NCBI GenBank assembly: GCA_002240395.1
Contig: CP016836.1
Coordinates: forward strand, 1,364,001-1,428,000
Direction: 5' to 3'
Length of the DNA stretch: 64,000 bases
Source of the DNA: Xanthomonas citri pv. mangiferaeindicae
Lineage (GTDB): Bacteria; Pseudomonadota; Gammaproteobacteria; Xanthomonadales; Xanthomonadaceae
This document shows positions 37,317 to 45,928 of the stretch, in pieces (the first letter of the stretch is position 1; every line of letters starts with the position of its first letter). The notes below the pieces were generated by a model that ran no database searches, was not told the DNA's origin, and was given only the letters and a program-made list of their open reading frames with translations. A program made the translations under genes and the position numbers.

Positions 37317-37817
37317 TCAGGCGGCGACGGTGCGCGCTGGCGGGCCCTGCCCGCCGATGCCGCGGAGATTGGTCGCGGCGATGCGCCGGACCGAATGGAA
37401 GCGGAATGCGGGCGCTGCCGCCCATGCGGTCGGGGGCACCACGACCGGCACCTTGGACAGCAGCGTGAGATGTGAGGCGAGCGGGCAGTAGCCGCAGTGG
37501 CCATCCGCGCCCGCGTGGTCCCGCGCACCCTCGTGTGGGTGGTCGTCCGGGACAGCATGCCCTGCTGCGTGCCCGGCTGCGGCCAGGGCCATCGACATCT
37601 GCTCGGGATCGACCTGCACACTGCCCTGGAACCGGCTGATCCCTGGCGCCACCGCGAGCAGCAGCATCGCCAGCAGTGCGAGCCAGTGCCACGCCGAGGG
37701 TGTGGTGCGAGCGCGATCATGCCGCTTGCGCAACGCCGTCACGCGTGTCCCCACCGCATCGCACCGACGCGAGACCGGCAGTGCGGATCGCAGTGGACGA
37801 GGGCGGTGCGTGTTCAT
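37317..37817 (-). CDS. DUF2946 membrane/periplasmic protein next to the copper receptor
   Basis: A 166-residue protein of the DUF2946 type. After a basic N-terminus comes a membrane helix (WLALLAMLLLAVAPG), then a His/Asp-rich segment (HAAGHAVPDDHPHEGARDHAGADGHCGYC) with the CGYCPL motif typical of the family. DUF2946 genes are often beside TonB-dependent copper receptors, as here. The His and Cys residues suggest copper handling in the periplasm; the exact role is not known. The true start may lie nearer the helix. Confidence 0.8.
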   Translation of the reverse strand: MNTHRPRPLRSALPVSRRCDAVGTRVTALRKRHDRARTTPSAWHWLALLAMLLLAVAPGISRFQGSVQVDPEQMSMALAAAGHAAGHAVPDDHPHEGARDHAGADGHCGYCPLASHLTLLSKVPVVVPPTAWAAAPAFRFHSVRRIAATNLRGIGGQGPPARTVAA

Positions 37818-37945
37818 GGCTGCAGTGTCCGTGCAACCGGTCTTGCCCACCTTGACCACGATCAAGTACGCGCTGGAATCCCGCAATGGCGGCGAGCTTG
37901 GCGGCGCCGACGGCAGGCGCAAGCCGTCGGCCCGGGCCAGCCGAC

Positions 37946-38608
37946 TCAGGGCAGCGCAGCAGGTCGCTCGAGCTTGACCGCCAACGGCCGCAGGAAGCGC
38001 TGGGTCAGCGGACCAACTCCGAATGCGAATACCAGCGTGCCCAGGCCCGCAGTGCCGCCGAGCAGCACGCCGACTGCCAGCGCCGTCAGTTCGATCCCGG
38101 TGCGCACGCTGCGGATCGACCAACCGGTGCGGCGGGCCAGGCCGGTCATCAGCCCGTCGCGCGGGCCCGGCCCCAGTTGTGCGCCCACGTAAAGCGCGGT
38201 GGCGAAGGCACAGGCGACCACGCCGCCGAGCATGTAGGCCCAGCGCAGCGCCAAGCCTTCGGGCACGGGCAGCCACAGCAAATGCAGGTCGGCGAACGGG
38301 CCCAGCAGCAACGTGTTCGCCAACGTGCCCAGCCCCGGCATCTGCCGCAGCGGGATCCATGCCAGCAGCACCGCCAGCGCGGTGACGACCATCACCATGC
38401 CAAACGACATCGGCACATGCCGCGTAGCGCCGAGGTGGAACACGTCCCAGGGCGAGGCGCCCACCGCGGCACGGATCATCAGCGCGATCGCCAGCCCGTA
38501 GATCCACAAGCCGATCAGCAACCGGCCCAGACGTTCTGGCAGGCGCCCGGCGCGCAACTGCGCAAGCGGGCCGAGGTTGGCAAGGGTCGTGGCGGAAGGG
38601 ACGGACAT
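37946..38608 (-). CDS. yczE: YczE-family membrane protein
   Basis: A 220-residue integral membrane protein with about five helices of the YczE/YitT type: LLIGLWIYGLAIALMIRAAVGASPWDVFHLG at the start and GAQLGPGPRDGLMTGLARRTGWSIRSVRTGIE in the middle are hallmarks. The substrate is unknown. It is divergent from a MocR-type regulator, a pairing known in other bacteria (YczE/YczR), and the 63-base gap between them holds matched repeats. Confidence 0.88.
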   Translation of the reverse strand: MSVPSATTLANLGPLAQLRAGRLPERLGRLLIGLWIYGLAIALMIRAAVGASPWDVFHLGATRHVPMSFGMVMVVTALAVLLAWIPLRQMPGLGTLANTLLLGPFADLHLLWLPVPEGLALRWAYMLGGVVACAFATALYVGAQLGPGPRDGLMTGLARRTGWSIRSVRTGIELTALAVGVLLGGTAGLGTLVFAFGVGPLTQRFLRPLAVKLERPAALP

Positions 38609-38609
38609 T

Positions 38610-38669
38610 GGGGCCACGATGTCGGCAATTGGCCCTTTGCGATAGAGCCATTCGTGGGATAGTGGCCCC
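38610..38669. promoter_or_regulatory. Shared control region of yczE and the MocR gene
   Basis: Inverted 8-base copies GGGGCCAC (38610-38617) and GTGGCCCC (38662-38669) each sit next to one of the divergent start codons. Between them lie the related direct copies GATAGAGCC and GATAGTGGCC. MocR proteins usually bind direct repeats in such gaps, so the GATAG copies are the better candidate sites. Confidence 0.5.
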
Positions 38670-38671
38670 GC

Positions 38672-40120
38672 ATGCAACGCAGCCTCGCCCCCGAACGCCT
38701 CGCCGCCTTGGTCGGCCGCCTCGATGCCGCCCCGGCTTACCGCGCGCTGTGCCAAGCGCTGCAGGAACTGATCGGCGACGGGCGCATCCCGATCGACACT
38801 CGACTGCCCAGCGAGCGCGCCGTCGCCGGTGCGCTCGGGGTGTCGCGCAACACCGTCACGCGCGCCTATGCCGAACTGGCATCGGCAGGGTTTGCGACCG
38901 CGCGCCAGGGGGCGGGGACCTTCGCTGCGGTCCCCATCACCCGGCGACGCGCGCACGACCACACCCTGGGCGCGTCGAAGTTCGCCGCCGACGCGATCGA
39001 CCTCACTCGCGCGGCGGGCTCAGCGACACCGGGCACCGCGGCCGCATATGCGCGCGCGCTCGCGGCGCTGCCGGCCTACCTGTCGGGCGATGGTTACCTG
39101 CCGTCCGGCCTGCCGGCCTTGCAGGCACGGATCGCGGCCACCTACACGCGGCGCGGACTGCCGACGACGCCGAGCCAGATCGTGGTCACCGCCGGCGCGC
39201 TGTCGGCGCTTGCGATCGTCGCGCGCACGCTGTCGCGGCCGGGCGACCGCATCGCGGTGGACACGCCGGTCTATCCCAATGCGATGGGCGCGCTGACGCT
39301 GGGCGGCGCGCGGCTGGTCGCCGTGCCGATGGGCGATCCGCTCGGCGACGCCGGCTGGGACCTCGACGGTCTGGAGGCGACGTTGCGGCAGGCCCGGCCA
39401 CGGCTGGCCTACGTCATCGCCGATTTCCACAACCCGACCGGCCTGCTGATGGACGCAGCCCAGCGCGCGCGCTACGCCACCGCGCTGGCGGCCACCGGCA
39501 CCCAGGCCATCGTCGACGAGACCTTGCAGGCAACCGGGTTGTCGGACACGCCGATGCCGGCGCCGTTCGCCACGTTCGCGCGCGACGCGATCACCGTCGG
39601 CAGTGCCTCCAAGCTGTGCTGGGGCGGCCTGCGCGTGGGCTGGATCCGTGCGCCGCAGCCGCTGGTCGAGCGCCTGGTCGCCACGCGCGTACAGCTCGAT
39701 CTCGGCAGCTCGCTGTTCGATCAACTGGTCGCCGTCGAGCTGCTCGACGACGGACCGATGCTCGCGGCCCGCCGCGAGCAGGTCCGCCGCCAGCGCGACG
39801 CGCTCGCACACGCGCTGCAGCACCACCTGCCCGACTGGCGCTTTCGTCTGCCGACCGGCGGCTTGAGCCTGTGGCTACGGCTGCCGCATGGCAGCGCCAC
39901 GGCGCTTGCGGCGGCGCTCGAGCGCGACGATGTGCACCTCGCGCCGGGACCGGCATTCGCCGTCGACGGCGGCTTCGACCGCTGGCTGCGGATGCCCTAC
40001 GCAAAACCCGAAGCGCAGTTGCTGGACGCCGTGCAGCGCATGGCGCGCCACTGGTCCGCGCTGCCGCATGCCCGCGCGCGGGGACAGCGCACGGCGTCCG
40101 CGCCACCTCTGATCGCCTGA
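38672..40120 (+). CDS. MocR-type regulator (GntR domain plus aminotransferase domain), YczR-like
   Basis: A 482-residue fusion. Residues about 20-90 form a GntR winged helix (LPSERAVAGALGVSRNTVTRAYAELASAGF). Residues about 110-465 form a fold-type-I aminotransferase domain with VTAGALSALAIVART, the PLP-binding segment and the lysine loop ITVGSASKLCWGGLRVGW. PLP normally serves as effector in MocR proteins rather than for catalysis. Divergent from yczE, which is probably its target; PdxR-like control of vitamin B6 genes is less likely as none are present. Confidence 0.9.
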   Translation: MQRSLAPERLAALVGRLDAAPAYRALCQALQELIGDGRIPIDTRLPSERAVAGALGVSRNTVTRAYAELASAGFATARQGAGTFAAVPITRRRAHDHTLGASKFAADAIDLTRAAGSATPGTAAAYARALAALPAYLSGDGYLPSGLPALQARIAATYTRRGLPTTPSQIVVTAGALSALAIVARTLSRPGDRIAVDTPVYPNAMGALTLGGARLVAVPMGDPLGDAGWDLDGLEATLRQARPRLAYVIADFHNPTGLLMDAAQRARYATALAATGTQAIVDETLQATGLSDTPMPAPFATFARDAITVGSASKLCWGGLRVGWIRAPQPLVERLVATRVQLDLGSSLFDQLVAVELLDDGPMLAARREQVRRQRDALAHALQHHLPDWRFRLPTGGLSLWLRLPHGSATALAAALERDDVHLAPGPAFAVDGGFDRWLRMPYAKPEAQLLDAVQRMARHWSALPHARARGQRTASAPPLIA

Positions 40121-40195
40121 TCACGCCTCCACGGATGTGCAGCCCCGGGTCTGGCAAGCTCTTCGCCCCCGCCACCCCCACCTCCCTGTCCCCGC

Positions 40196-41218
40196 ATGAC
40201 GCTGACGCTCGACACCTACATCACCCTGCGCGATCCGCCGCCACTCGACGTGCCGCATGTGCACCACGCCCGCTGGGCGCGCAACGATCCGGCGCTGGCC
40301 ACACACCTGCAGATGCGCATTGCAGAGGTCATGCAGGTCGCGCGCGAGCAGATGACGGCGCAGCGCTACCACACGTTCCGCCATCTGCAGCGCACGCACT
40401 GGCACCATCGGGTGGAGATCGCACGCGATGCGCTGCCGGCGTTCCAGCAGTGGGCGGAGGCGGCGAACGCGATCTACGCAGACGCCGATGGCGATCTCCA
40501 TGCGCCGAACGGTCAGTGTCTGGTCGGCCATGCCGGCGCCGATCCCGATGCCGAGGCGCCCTATCCCGCAGACGCGCGGCATCGCCGGACGCGTACGTTG
40601 GAGGCCCTGGCCGCGAGGTCGCTGCGCGTGCCGGCGTCGCTGCCGCCCGTGATCGGCGAAGGCGAGGTCGTCCTGCGCAGCCCCGACGAAATGGCGGGCC
40701 GCATGCTGGCGCTGATGGCGGTGGCGATTCGCGGCGAAACCCTCAACGAAGGCGATCCGCTGCCGCTGGCCGACATCCGCGCTCGTCTGGCGGCCGGCTG
40801 GCCGGCGCTGTCGCCCAAGGAAGCGGCCTTCCTGCACGACGAGGCACCGACGCGCCAGCAGACCATCGATGCGGTGTGGCGCTACGAGGCACTGGCGGTC
40901 CTGCAATGGGCACTGGGACTATCGGAGGCGCTGCCGTTCCCGGACCGGATCTGCAATGTGCCCGACTGCGCGCAACGGGCGCTCGCCTGGGCCGACGGCA
41001 CGCTGCCGGCACTGCCGACGCCGCGCCCGGCCGCCGAGATCCTCGATGCCCTCGACCTGCACCTGCGGTTGCACTGGCTGGTCCGCCAGGCACAGCTCGA
41101 CAACCAGGCACCGGCCGGCGGCCTCATCGGCGGCGTAGTGACCGAGCGCCATCACGCGCTCAACTGGCTGGTGCGGTTCGAGGACGCCGACTGGGACGAC
41201 GTCGACACACCGACCTGA
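40196..41218 (+). CDS. DUF4272 protein
   Basis: A 340-residue soluble protein of the DUF4272 type. The best-conserved part is at about residues 175-250: SPKEAAFLHDEAPTRQQTIDAVWRYEALAVLQWALGLSEALPFPD, where the W-R-x-E-A-L-x-V-L-x-W-A-L-G pattern defines the family. No catalytic motif is evident. The family is often seen near toxin or contact-dependent systems, but no such neighbour is visible. It follows the MocR gene after 75 bases on the same strand. Confidence 0.8.
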   Translation: MTLTLDTYITLRDPPPLDVPHVHHARWARNDPALATHLQMRIAEVMQVAREQMTAQRYHTFRHLQRTHWHHRVEIARDALPAFQQWAEAANAIYADADGDLHAPNGQCLVGHAGADPDAEAPYPADARHRRTRTLEALAARSLRVPASLPPVIGEGEVVLRSPDEMAGRMLALMAVAIRGETLNEGDPLPLADIRARLAAGWPALSPKEAAFLHDEAPTRQQTIDAVWRYEALAVLQWALGLSEALPFPDRICNVPDCAQRALAWADGTLPALPTPRPAAEILDALDLHLRLHWLVRQAQLDNQAPAGGLIGGVVTERHHALNWLVRFEDADWDDVDTPT

Positions 41219-41248
41219 GCCGGGCTGCGGCGCAAGGCCGCGCGGAAC

Positions 41249-42127
41249 TCAGCGATACGGCCCGGGTCCCCGCCAGACCGGCTCGCCGCGGCGATAGACC
41301 TGCTGCATGTTGATGACCTCGCGCGCATCGCCAATGCCGGCCATGGCCGGGTCTTCCGGATCGAGCAGGCGGCACGGCCCCGAATCACGCCGCAGCGCCG
41401 TCTCCAGCGGGCAGGCCATGAGCTTGCGTGTGCCGGGCAACGGCAGGAACACCTCGGTCATGCCCTGGTCGCGCCAGGCCTGCAATCGGGTCTCACTGCG
41501 CAGGTCGTAATAGACCTGGTAGCCGCCCACCTCGAGGCTGGGATGGTCGGCGTCGGAATCGTGGCCGCGCGTGCGCCCGGCGGTCGGGCTGCGGGTCATG
41601 CCAGCATTCACCGGCGCGGTCTCGGTGGGCAGCATGCCCGGCGGCTGGCCCCAGGTGTGGTCGCGTCGCGGCGGCGCCGGCGGACTGGCGGCCTGTGCCT
41701 GCGCAGGCGCGGGTGTCGGGGGCGGCACCGCCTGCGGCGGCGCGGGCTGCGGTGCCGGGCGCGGTGGGTCCACCGGCACGTCCGCGGGCGCCTGTCTGTC
41801 TGGCGGTAGGGCCATCTCCGCACGTTCGACGCGCGTGGTCTGCAGGCGCGAGGCCGCCGGCGGCGGCGCGACCGGCGGGCGCACTGGCGGCGGCGGGCTG
41901 GGTGGCGCCTCGGCAGCCTGTGGTGGCGGGATGCCGATGAAGTCCACGACCATCCGGCTGCCGGACGAAGCGCCTTGCGGCGACGTCACGGTCACCGGCG
42001 TCGACGCCAGCAGAAGCAGCACCGCGAGCACATGCACCAGCAGGCTGCCCAGCGCGGCGAACCACGGCTGCAAACGTTCGAGACGGGGTTCGATTCGGGC
42101 GTCCGCGCGCCGCGCTGCACTGCTCAT
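41249..42127 (-). CDS. TonB-like protein with proline-rich linker
   Basis: A 292-residue protein built like TonB/TolA: a short cytoplasmic N-terminus, one membrane helix (LGSLLVHVLAVLLLLAS, about 27-43), then a 100-residue Pro/Ala-rich periplasmic linker (PPSPPPPVRPPVAPPP). The compact C-terminal domain (about 190-292) reads VGGYQVYYDLRSETRLQAWRDQGMTEVFLPLPGTRKLMACPLETA. That domain is not the usual TonB fold by eye. It may couple inner-membrane energy to an unknown periplasmic partner. There is no exbB/exbD nearby. Confidence 0.7.
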   Translation of the reverse strand: MSSAARRADARIEPRLERLQPWFAALGSLLVHVLAVLLLLASTPVTVTSPQGASSGSRMVVDFIGIPPPQAAEAPPSPPPPVRPPVAPPPAASRLQTTRVERAEMALPPDRQAPADVPVDPPRPAPQPAPPQAVPPPTPAPAQAQAASPPAPPRRDHTWGQPPGMLPTETAPVNAGMTRSPTAGRTRGHDSDADHPSLEVGGYQVYYDLRSETRLQAWRDQGMTEVFLPLPGTRKLMACPLETALRRDSGPCRLLDPEDPAMAGIGDAREVINMQQVYRRGEPVWRGPGPYR

Positions 42128-42259
42128 GCCGCCGGCAAGGCGTCGGGAAAGCGGACCTTCATGCGGATGCCAGGAGGGACGACCGGGGAGTGCGGCATCC
42201 TAACGCGAGCCGGCCCGTCATCGTCGCTTCGCCGCGCCGCCATCACGCACGGCTTGGGG

Positions 42260-42283
42260 CTTGGCGCCGGGTGTCGCGCCAAG
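42260..42283 (-). terminator. Hairpin downstream of the DUF3597 gene
   Basis: CTTGGCGC (42260-42267) pairs perfectly with GCGCCAAG (42276-42283) around an 8-base loop. It lies in the 212-base gap after the DUF3597 stop, read on the minus strand. No thymine run follows, so termination is only a possibility. Nothing else was recognised in this gap. Confidence 0.4.
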
Positions 42284-42339
42284 CGCCAAACAGGCGGCGG
42301 TCCGGCATCCGCGCACCGGACCACCGCCACGCAGTTGGA

Positions 42340-42765
42340 TCAGTCGCGCAGCTCGGCCGGCACCTTGCCGCCGTTCTCGGCCAGTTTGCGCATCACCGCC
42401 TTGTGCAGCGCGATGTTCTGCTCGGCGCTGCCATGCGCGCCCGCGGAGACGCCGAGCTCGGTGGCCAGTTCCTTGCGGGCGTCGAGACTGGAGTCGAGGT
42501 CGAGCAGCTTGAGCAGGTCGACGATCGAATGCCGCCAGTCGGACTTGCCGCCCTTTTCCTGCGCGATGCCGCTCAACACCGCTTCGACATCGACCGGCTC
42601 GGCGGCAGGTGCCGCAGGCGCCGGATTGCGCGCGGGCGGCGACACCTTGGGATCGTCCTCGCTGCCGGTGAAGACGACGGCCTTGGGCTGCTTGGTCTCG
42701 GCCGGCGGCGCGGGGGTGGCCTTACGGCCGAAGATGCGGTCGGTGATCTTGGAGAACAGGCCCAT
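42340..42765 (-). CDS. DUF3597 protein
   Basis: A 141-residue cytoplasmic protein of the DUF3597 family. The N-terminus MGLFSKITDRIFG is typical, a Pro/Ala-rich linker follows, and the C-terminal domain (about 60-141) has VDVEAVLSGIAQEKGGKSDWRHSIVDLLKLLDLDSSLDARKELATELG. An ATG two codons upstream is too close to the AGGAG site (2 bases), while ATG 42765 lies 8 bases from it and is chosen. The fold resembles LysM-linked or phage-tail-like small domains; the function is unknown. Confidence 0.85.
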   Translation of the reverse strand: MGLFSKITDRIFGRKATPAPPAETKQPKAVVFTGSEDDPKVSPPARNPAPAAPAAEPVDVEAVLSGIAQEKGGKSDWRHSIVDLLKLLDLDSSLDARKELATELGVSAGAHGSAEQNIALHKAVMRKLAENGGKVPAELRD

Positions 42766-43018
42766 GGACATCGCTCCTGATGAGGGAACCGCAAGTGTGC
42801 GGCGGCGATCGCAAAGATCGTATGAAAGCGGCATGCCGGGCGCCGCCTGCCCACGATGCCGCGCGCATCGGCATCGGCGCGCGATGGAAGCGCGCATGGA
42901 CGGACCGCGTCGCGCTTGACGCCCGATGCGCAATCGCCGATGGTCCTGCCGCGCATGCAGGCGCCGGGACAACGGGAGCGCCCCGCAACGGGCCGCCAGC
43001 GCACACAGGGGACATGGA

Positions 43019-43597
43019 ATGACGACACGCATCATCGTGGGCTGGCTCCTGGCGTGCGTGCTGGGCACACCGCTGTCGGCCAGTGCAGGTCTGCCCACGA
43101 TTGGCCAGCCACCACCCGATGTGATCGGTCTCATGCCCGATGGGGCGACCTATCGCATCAGCGAACAGCGCGGCAAGGTCGTCGTGATGGCCTTCTGGGC
43201 CTCCTGGTGCGGGTATTGCCGAAAGTACACGCCCGTACTCGAAGGGCTGCAGCGGCAAGTCGGCAAAGACCAGTTGGACGTCGTCCTGGTGAACTTCAAG
43301 GAAGACGTCCGCACCTATCGCACGCTGCGGCGCCAGCTCAAGGATCTGACGGTGACCTGGACCCACGACCATGACGGGGCGATCAGTGCGGCATACGGCG
43401 TCACCTCGGTCCCCTACGTCTTCCTCATCGACCGGCACGGCAACACGGCAGACATCATGCGCGGCTACTCTGAAGGCTCCATTCCGCGTCTCGTCGACCG
43501 GCTCAACGGTCTGCTCGCCGATAGCGGCCCTGCGAACGCACCCCATGCGTCGGCAGGAGACGCCGAGACGCCACCACCTGCAACGACCGCGGACTGA
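43019..43597 (+). CDS. Exported thioredoxin-like protein, TlpA/ResA type
   Basis: A 192-residue protein with a signal peptide (MTTRIIVGWLLACVLGTPLSASA). The thioredoxin fold covers residues about 30-165: GKVVVMAFWASWCGYCRKYTPVLEGLQ gives the active-site WCGYC pair, and VTSVPYVFLIDRHGN contains the cis-Pro loop. It should reduce disulfides or assist cytochrome maturation in the periplasm. The Pro/Ala-rich tail is unusual but short. No ccm or dsb genes are nearby. Confidence 0.9.
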   Translation: MTTRIIVGWLLACVLGTPLSASAGLPTIGQPPPDVIGLMPDGATYRISEQRGKVVVMAFWASWCGYCRKYTPVLEGLQRQVGKDQLDVVLVNFKEDVRTYRTLRRQLKDLTVTWTHDHDGAISAAYGVTSVPYVFLIDRHGNTADIMRGYSEGSIPRLVDRLNGLLADSGPANAPHASAGDAETPPPATTAD

Positions 43598-43734
43598 AGC
43601 TGACGCACAGTGGCAAGCCCGGGCTGCAGCGCGGATGTCGAATGCTCCCATTGCACGGCACTTGCCCGCGCGCGGGAAGTCGAACTCGGACGGGCCATCG
43701 TTTGCGAAGGCGACACGGGACGGCGATCGCGGGC

Positions 43735-44469
43735 TCAATACGGACTGGCCACCGGCCGCACGACCACTTCGCTGACATCCACATCCGCCGGCTGTTCCAT
43801 CGCATAGGCGATCGCGCGTGCAACCGCCTCGGGCGCGATCGTGATGCGACGGAAATCGCGCATGCCCTCGGCCGCGCCCGCATGGGTGATCGTGTCGGCA
43901 AGCTCCGAAGTCGTGGTCCCCGGGCTGACCACGGTCACACGCAGGCGGTCGGTCTCCTGACGCAAACCTTCCGACAACGCCCACACCGCGTACTTGGTCG
44001 CGCAGTAGACCGCCGATGTGGGAAACACGCGGTGCGCGCCGATCGAGGCGACGTTGACCACGTGCCCGAAGCCCTGCCGCTCCATCGTCGGCAGCACCGC
44101 GGCAATACCGTGCAGGACGCCGCGCAGGTTGACATCGATCATCCGGTTCCATTCGTCGCGCTTGAGGGCCGACAGCGGCGAGAGCGGCATCACGCCGGCG
44201 TTGTTGACGATGGCGTCGATGCGGCCGTGCGCAGCGAGCGCGTGGTCGGCGAAGGCCTGCATGTCGTCGGGCGACACGACATCCAGCGCACGCGCCTGCG
44301 CGCGCCCGCCCGCAGCGACGATCTCGGCGACCAGAGCGTCGAGACGTTCGGTCCGCCGCGCGCCGAGCACGACGGTCGCGCCGCGGGCCGCGAGCTCGCG
44401 CGCCGTGGCGGCGCCGATGCCGCTGCTGGCGCCGGTGATCAGGATGATGCGGTCGGTCAGGGTCTGCAT
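43735..44469 (-). CDS. Short-chain dehydrogenase/reductase (classical SDR)
   Basis: A 244-residue NAD(P)-dependent oxidoreductase. Cofactor motif LITGASSGIGAATA (residues about 10-23), NNAG at about 87-90, catalytic Ser in NVASIGAHRVF and YCATK (Tyr-x-x-x-Lys at about 151-155). The Arg after the first beta-alpha unit (GARRTER) points to NADPH. The substrate cannot be read. Divergent from a LysR gene, which probably controls it through the palindrome between them. Confidence 0.93.
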   Translation of the reverse strand: MQTLTDRIILITGASSGIGAATARELAARGATVVLGARRTERLDALVAEIVAAGGRAQARALDVVSPDDMQAFADHALAAHGRIDAIVNNAGVMPLSPLSALKRDEWNRMIDVNLRGVLHGIAAVLPTMERQGFGHVVNVASIGAHRVFPTSAVYCATKYAVWALSEGLRQETDRLRVTVVSPGTTTSELADTITHAGAAEGMRDFRRITIAPEAVARAIAYAMEQPADVDVSEVVVRPVASPY

Positions 44470-44543
44470 GAGACGGGCTCCAGTGGGGAGCGCCCACGGT
44501 AGGCGTCGTGCAACGCGGCCGGAATTCCCTGGCCGCTGGACGT

Positions 44544-44566
44544 ATTGGTTAGGATGACTAACCAAT
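44544..44566. promoter_or_regulatory. Palindrome between the SDR and LysR genes
   Basis: ATTGGTTAG-GATGA-CTAACCAAT is a perfect dyad with 9-base arms and 5-base spacer. Its right arm runs into the LysR start codon (ATG at 44565), so a bound protein would block LysR translation or transcription directly. It lies 75 bases from the SDR start. Confidence 0.82.
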
Positions 44567-45464
44567 GGACCTCGATCTCAACCTGCTGCGCGTCTTTCTC
44601 GCCGTTGCCGAAGGCCCCAACTTTCGCGCCGCCGCCGACCGGCTCGGGGTGACGCGCTCAGCGGTCAGCCAGGGCATCCGCCGGCTGGAGGATGCGCTCG
44701 GCATCGCGTTGGTCCACCGCTCCACGCGCAGCGTGCGCCTGACCGAGGCCGGCGAGCGTCTGCATCGCCAGGTCGTCACGCCGCTGACCGCATTGGGTAC
44801 CGCGCTCGACGAAGCCGTCGACGACGGCCCGCCACGGGGCCTGTTGCGCGTGGCGGTCACCTCGATCGCCGAGCGCTTTTTGTCCGGGCCGCTGATCGCG
44901 ACGTTCGCCCACGCCTATCCCGGCATCACATTGGATGTGACCGTCACCGACGAGACCTTCGACATCGTCGCTGCCGGCTTCGACGCCGGCGTGCGCCTGG
45001 GCGAGGTGATCGAGCAGGACATGGTCGCCGTGCCGCTGACCGGCCCGCAGCGCGAAGTCGCCGTCGCCGCGCCGAACTACCTCGCCCGCCACGGCGTGCC
45101 TGCGCATCCGCGCGACCTCGTCGCCCACCGCTGCATCGGCTGGCGCGTGACGCCAGCCGTCGCGCCGCACCGCTGGGAGTTCGTCGAGGACGGCCGCCCG
45201 TTCGACGTGCAGGTCGCGCCGCAGATCACCACCAACGACATGCTGCTGATGATCCGCACCGCACTGGCCGGCGGCGGCATCACCTTCGGTATCGAGGACA
45301 CCTTCGCGCCCTACCTCGCACGCGGCGAACTGGTGCCGCTGCTGCAGGCCTATCTCCCGCCGTTCCCGGGCTTCTTTCTGTACTTCCCCAACCGCCGGCA
45401 CCAGCCCCCGAAGCTGCGCGCGCTGATCGAGCATGTGCGAGCGTATCGGGAGAATGACCGCTGA
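44565..45464 (+). CDS. LysR-family transcriptional regulator
   Basis: A 299-residue LysR protein. N-terminal helix-turn-helix: LNLLRVFLAVAEGPNFRAAADRLGVTRSAVSQGIRRLEDALGIALVHRSTRSVRLTEAG. The effector-binding domain starts at about residue 92 (GLLRVAVTSIAERFLSGPLI) and includes GFDAGVRLGEVIEQDMVAVPL, a pattern common in the LysR group that regulates neighbouring oxidoreductases. Divergent from the SDR gene. Confidence 0.93.
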   Translation: MDLDLNLLRVFLAVAEGPNFRAAADRLGVTRSAVSQGIRRLEDALGIALVHRSTRSVRLTEAGERLHRQVVTPLTALGTALDEAVDDGPPRGLLRVAVTSIAERFLSGPLIATFAHAYPGITLDVTVTDETFDIVAAGFDAGVRLGEVIEQDMVAVPLTGPQREVAVAAPNYLARHGVPAHPRDLVAHRCIGWRVTPAVAPHRWEFVEDGRPFDVQVAPQITTNDMLLMIRTALAGGGITFGIEDTFAPYLARGELVPLLQAYLPPFPGFFLYFPNRRHQPPKLRALIEHVRAYRENDR

Positions 45465-45526
45465 CGACGCCGGCATTGCGATCGCGGCGCCGTTGCCTCA
45501 ACACCGATCCGGCGTAGAGCTGGGCA

Positions 45527-45543
45527 CGATCGTAAAACGATCG
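45527..45543. repeat. Small inverted repeat between LysR and hepT
   Basis: CGATCG-TAAAA-CGATCG is a perfect 6-base stem with a 5-base A-rich loop, in the 124-base gap between the convergent LysR gene and the broken hepT. It may be a terminator remnant; there is no thymine tract on either side. Confidence 0.35.
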
Positions 45544-45588
45544 AAGACGTAGACGGTGTCCTGCTGAGGGGGGCGGACCGCGCAGCGA

Positions 45589-45928
45589 TCAGTCGGAACG
45601 CGCTTCGAGATGGCTGACAAGTTCGGGCAGGGCACGTTGCACGGTTTCCCATACCACGCCCATGTCGATCTCGAAGTATCCGTGCGCGATGCGATTGCGC
45701 ATTCCCTTCATCCCCGCCCAGGGAATGCCGGGGTACCGTGCGATGCGCTCTGGGTACCGCTCGATCACTTTGGCCGCAATCTCACCGATGGTCAGCAAGT
45801 TCAACCGCTTGTTGGGTGCGAGGGTCGTCGAGGAACGCTTCGCGTGTCATGCCTTCCACGTAACCGCAGGCTTGGTGCGCCGCCCCACGCATGTCATCGA
45901 GCCAGCCCTCGAATCGGTCGGGGCTCAC
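45589..45928 (-). pseudogene. hepT: HepT-like toxin RNase, frameshifted
   Basis: Two frames together give one HepT. From GTG 45928 the first frame reads MSPDRFEGWLDDMRG, then HQACGYVEGMTREAFLDDPRTQQAV, and hits a stop about 10 codons later. The second frame resumes at about 45804 with NLLTIGEIAAKV and runs to 45589. The frame break lies near 45801-45806, where one extra base (or a loss of two) is present. The catalytic R-x4-6-H motif (RNRIAHGY) survives in the second part. The GTG overlaps the mntA stop by 4 bases, the normal mntA-hepT order. A sequencing error is possible; otherwise the toxin is dead. Confidence 0.82.
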
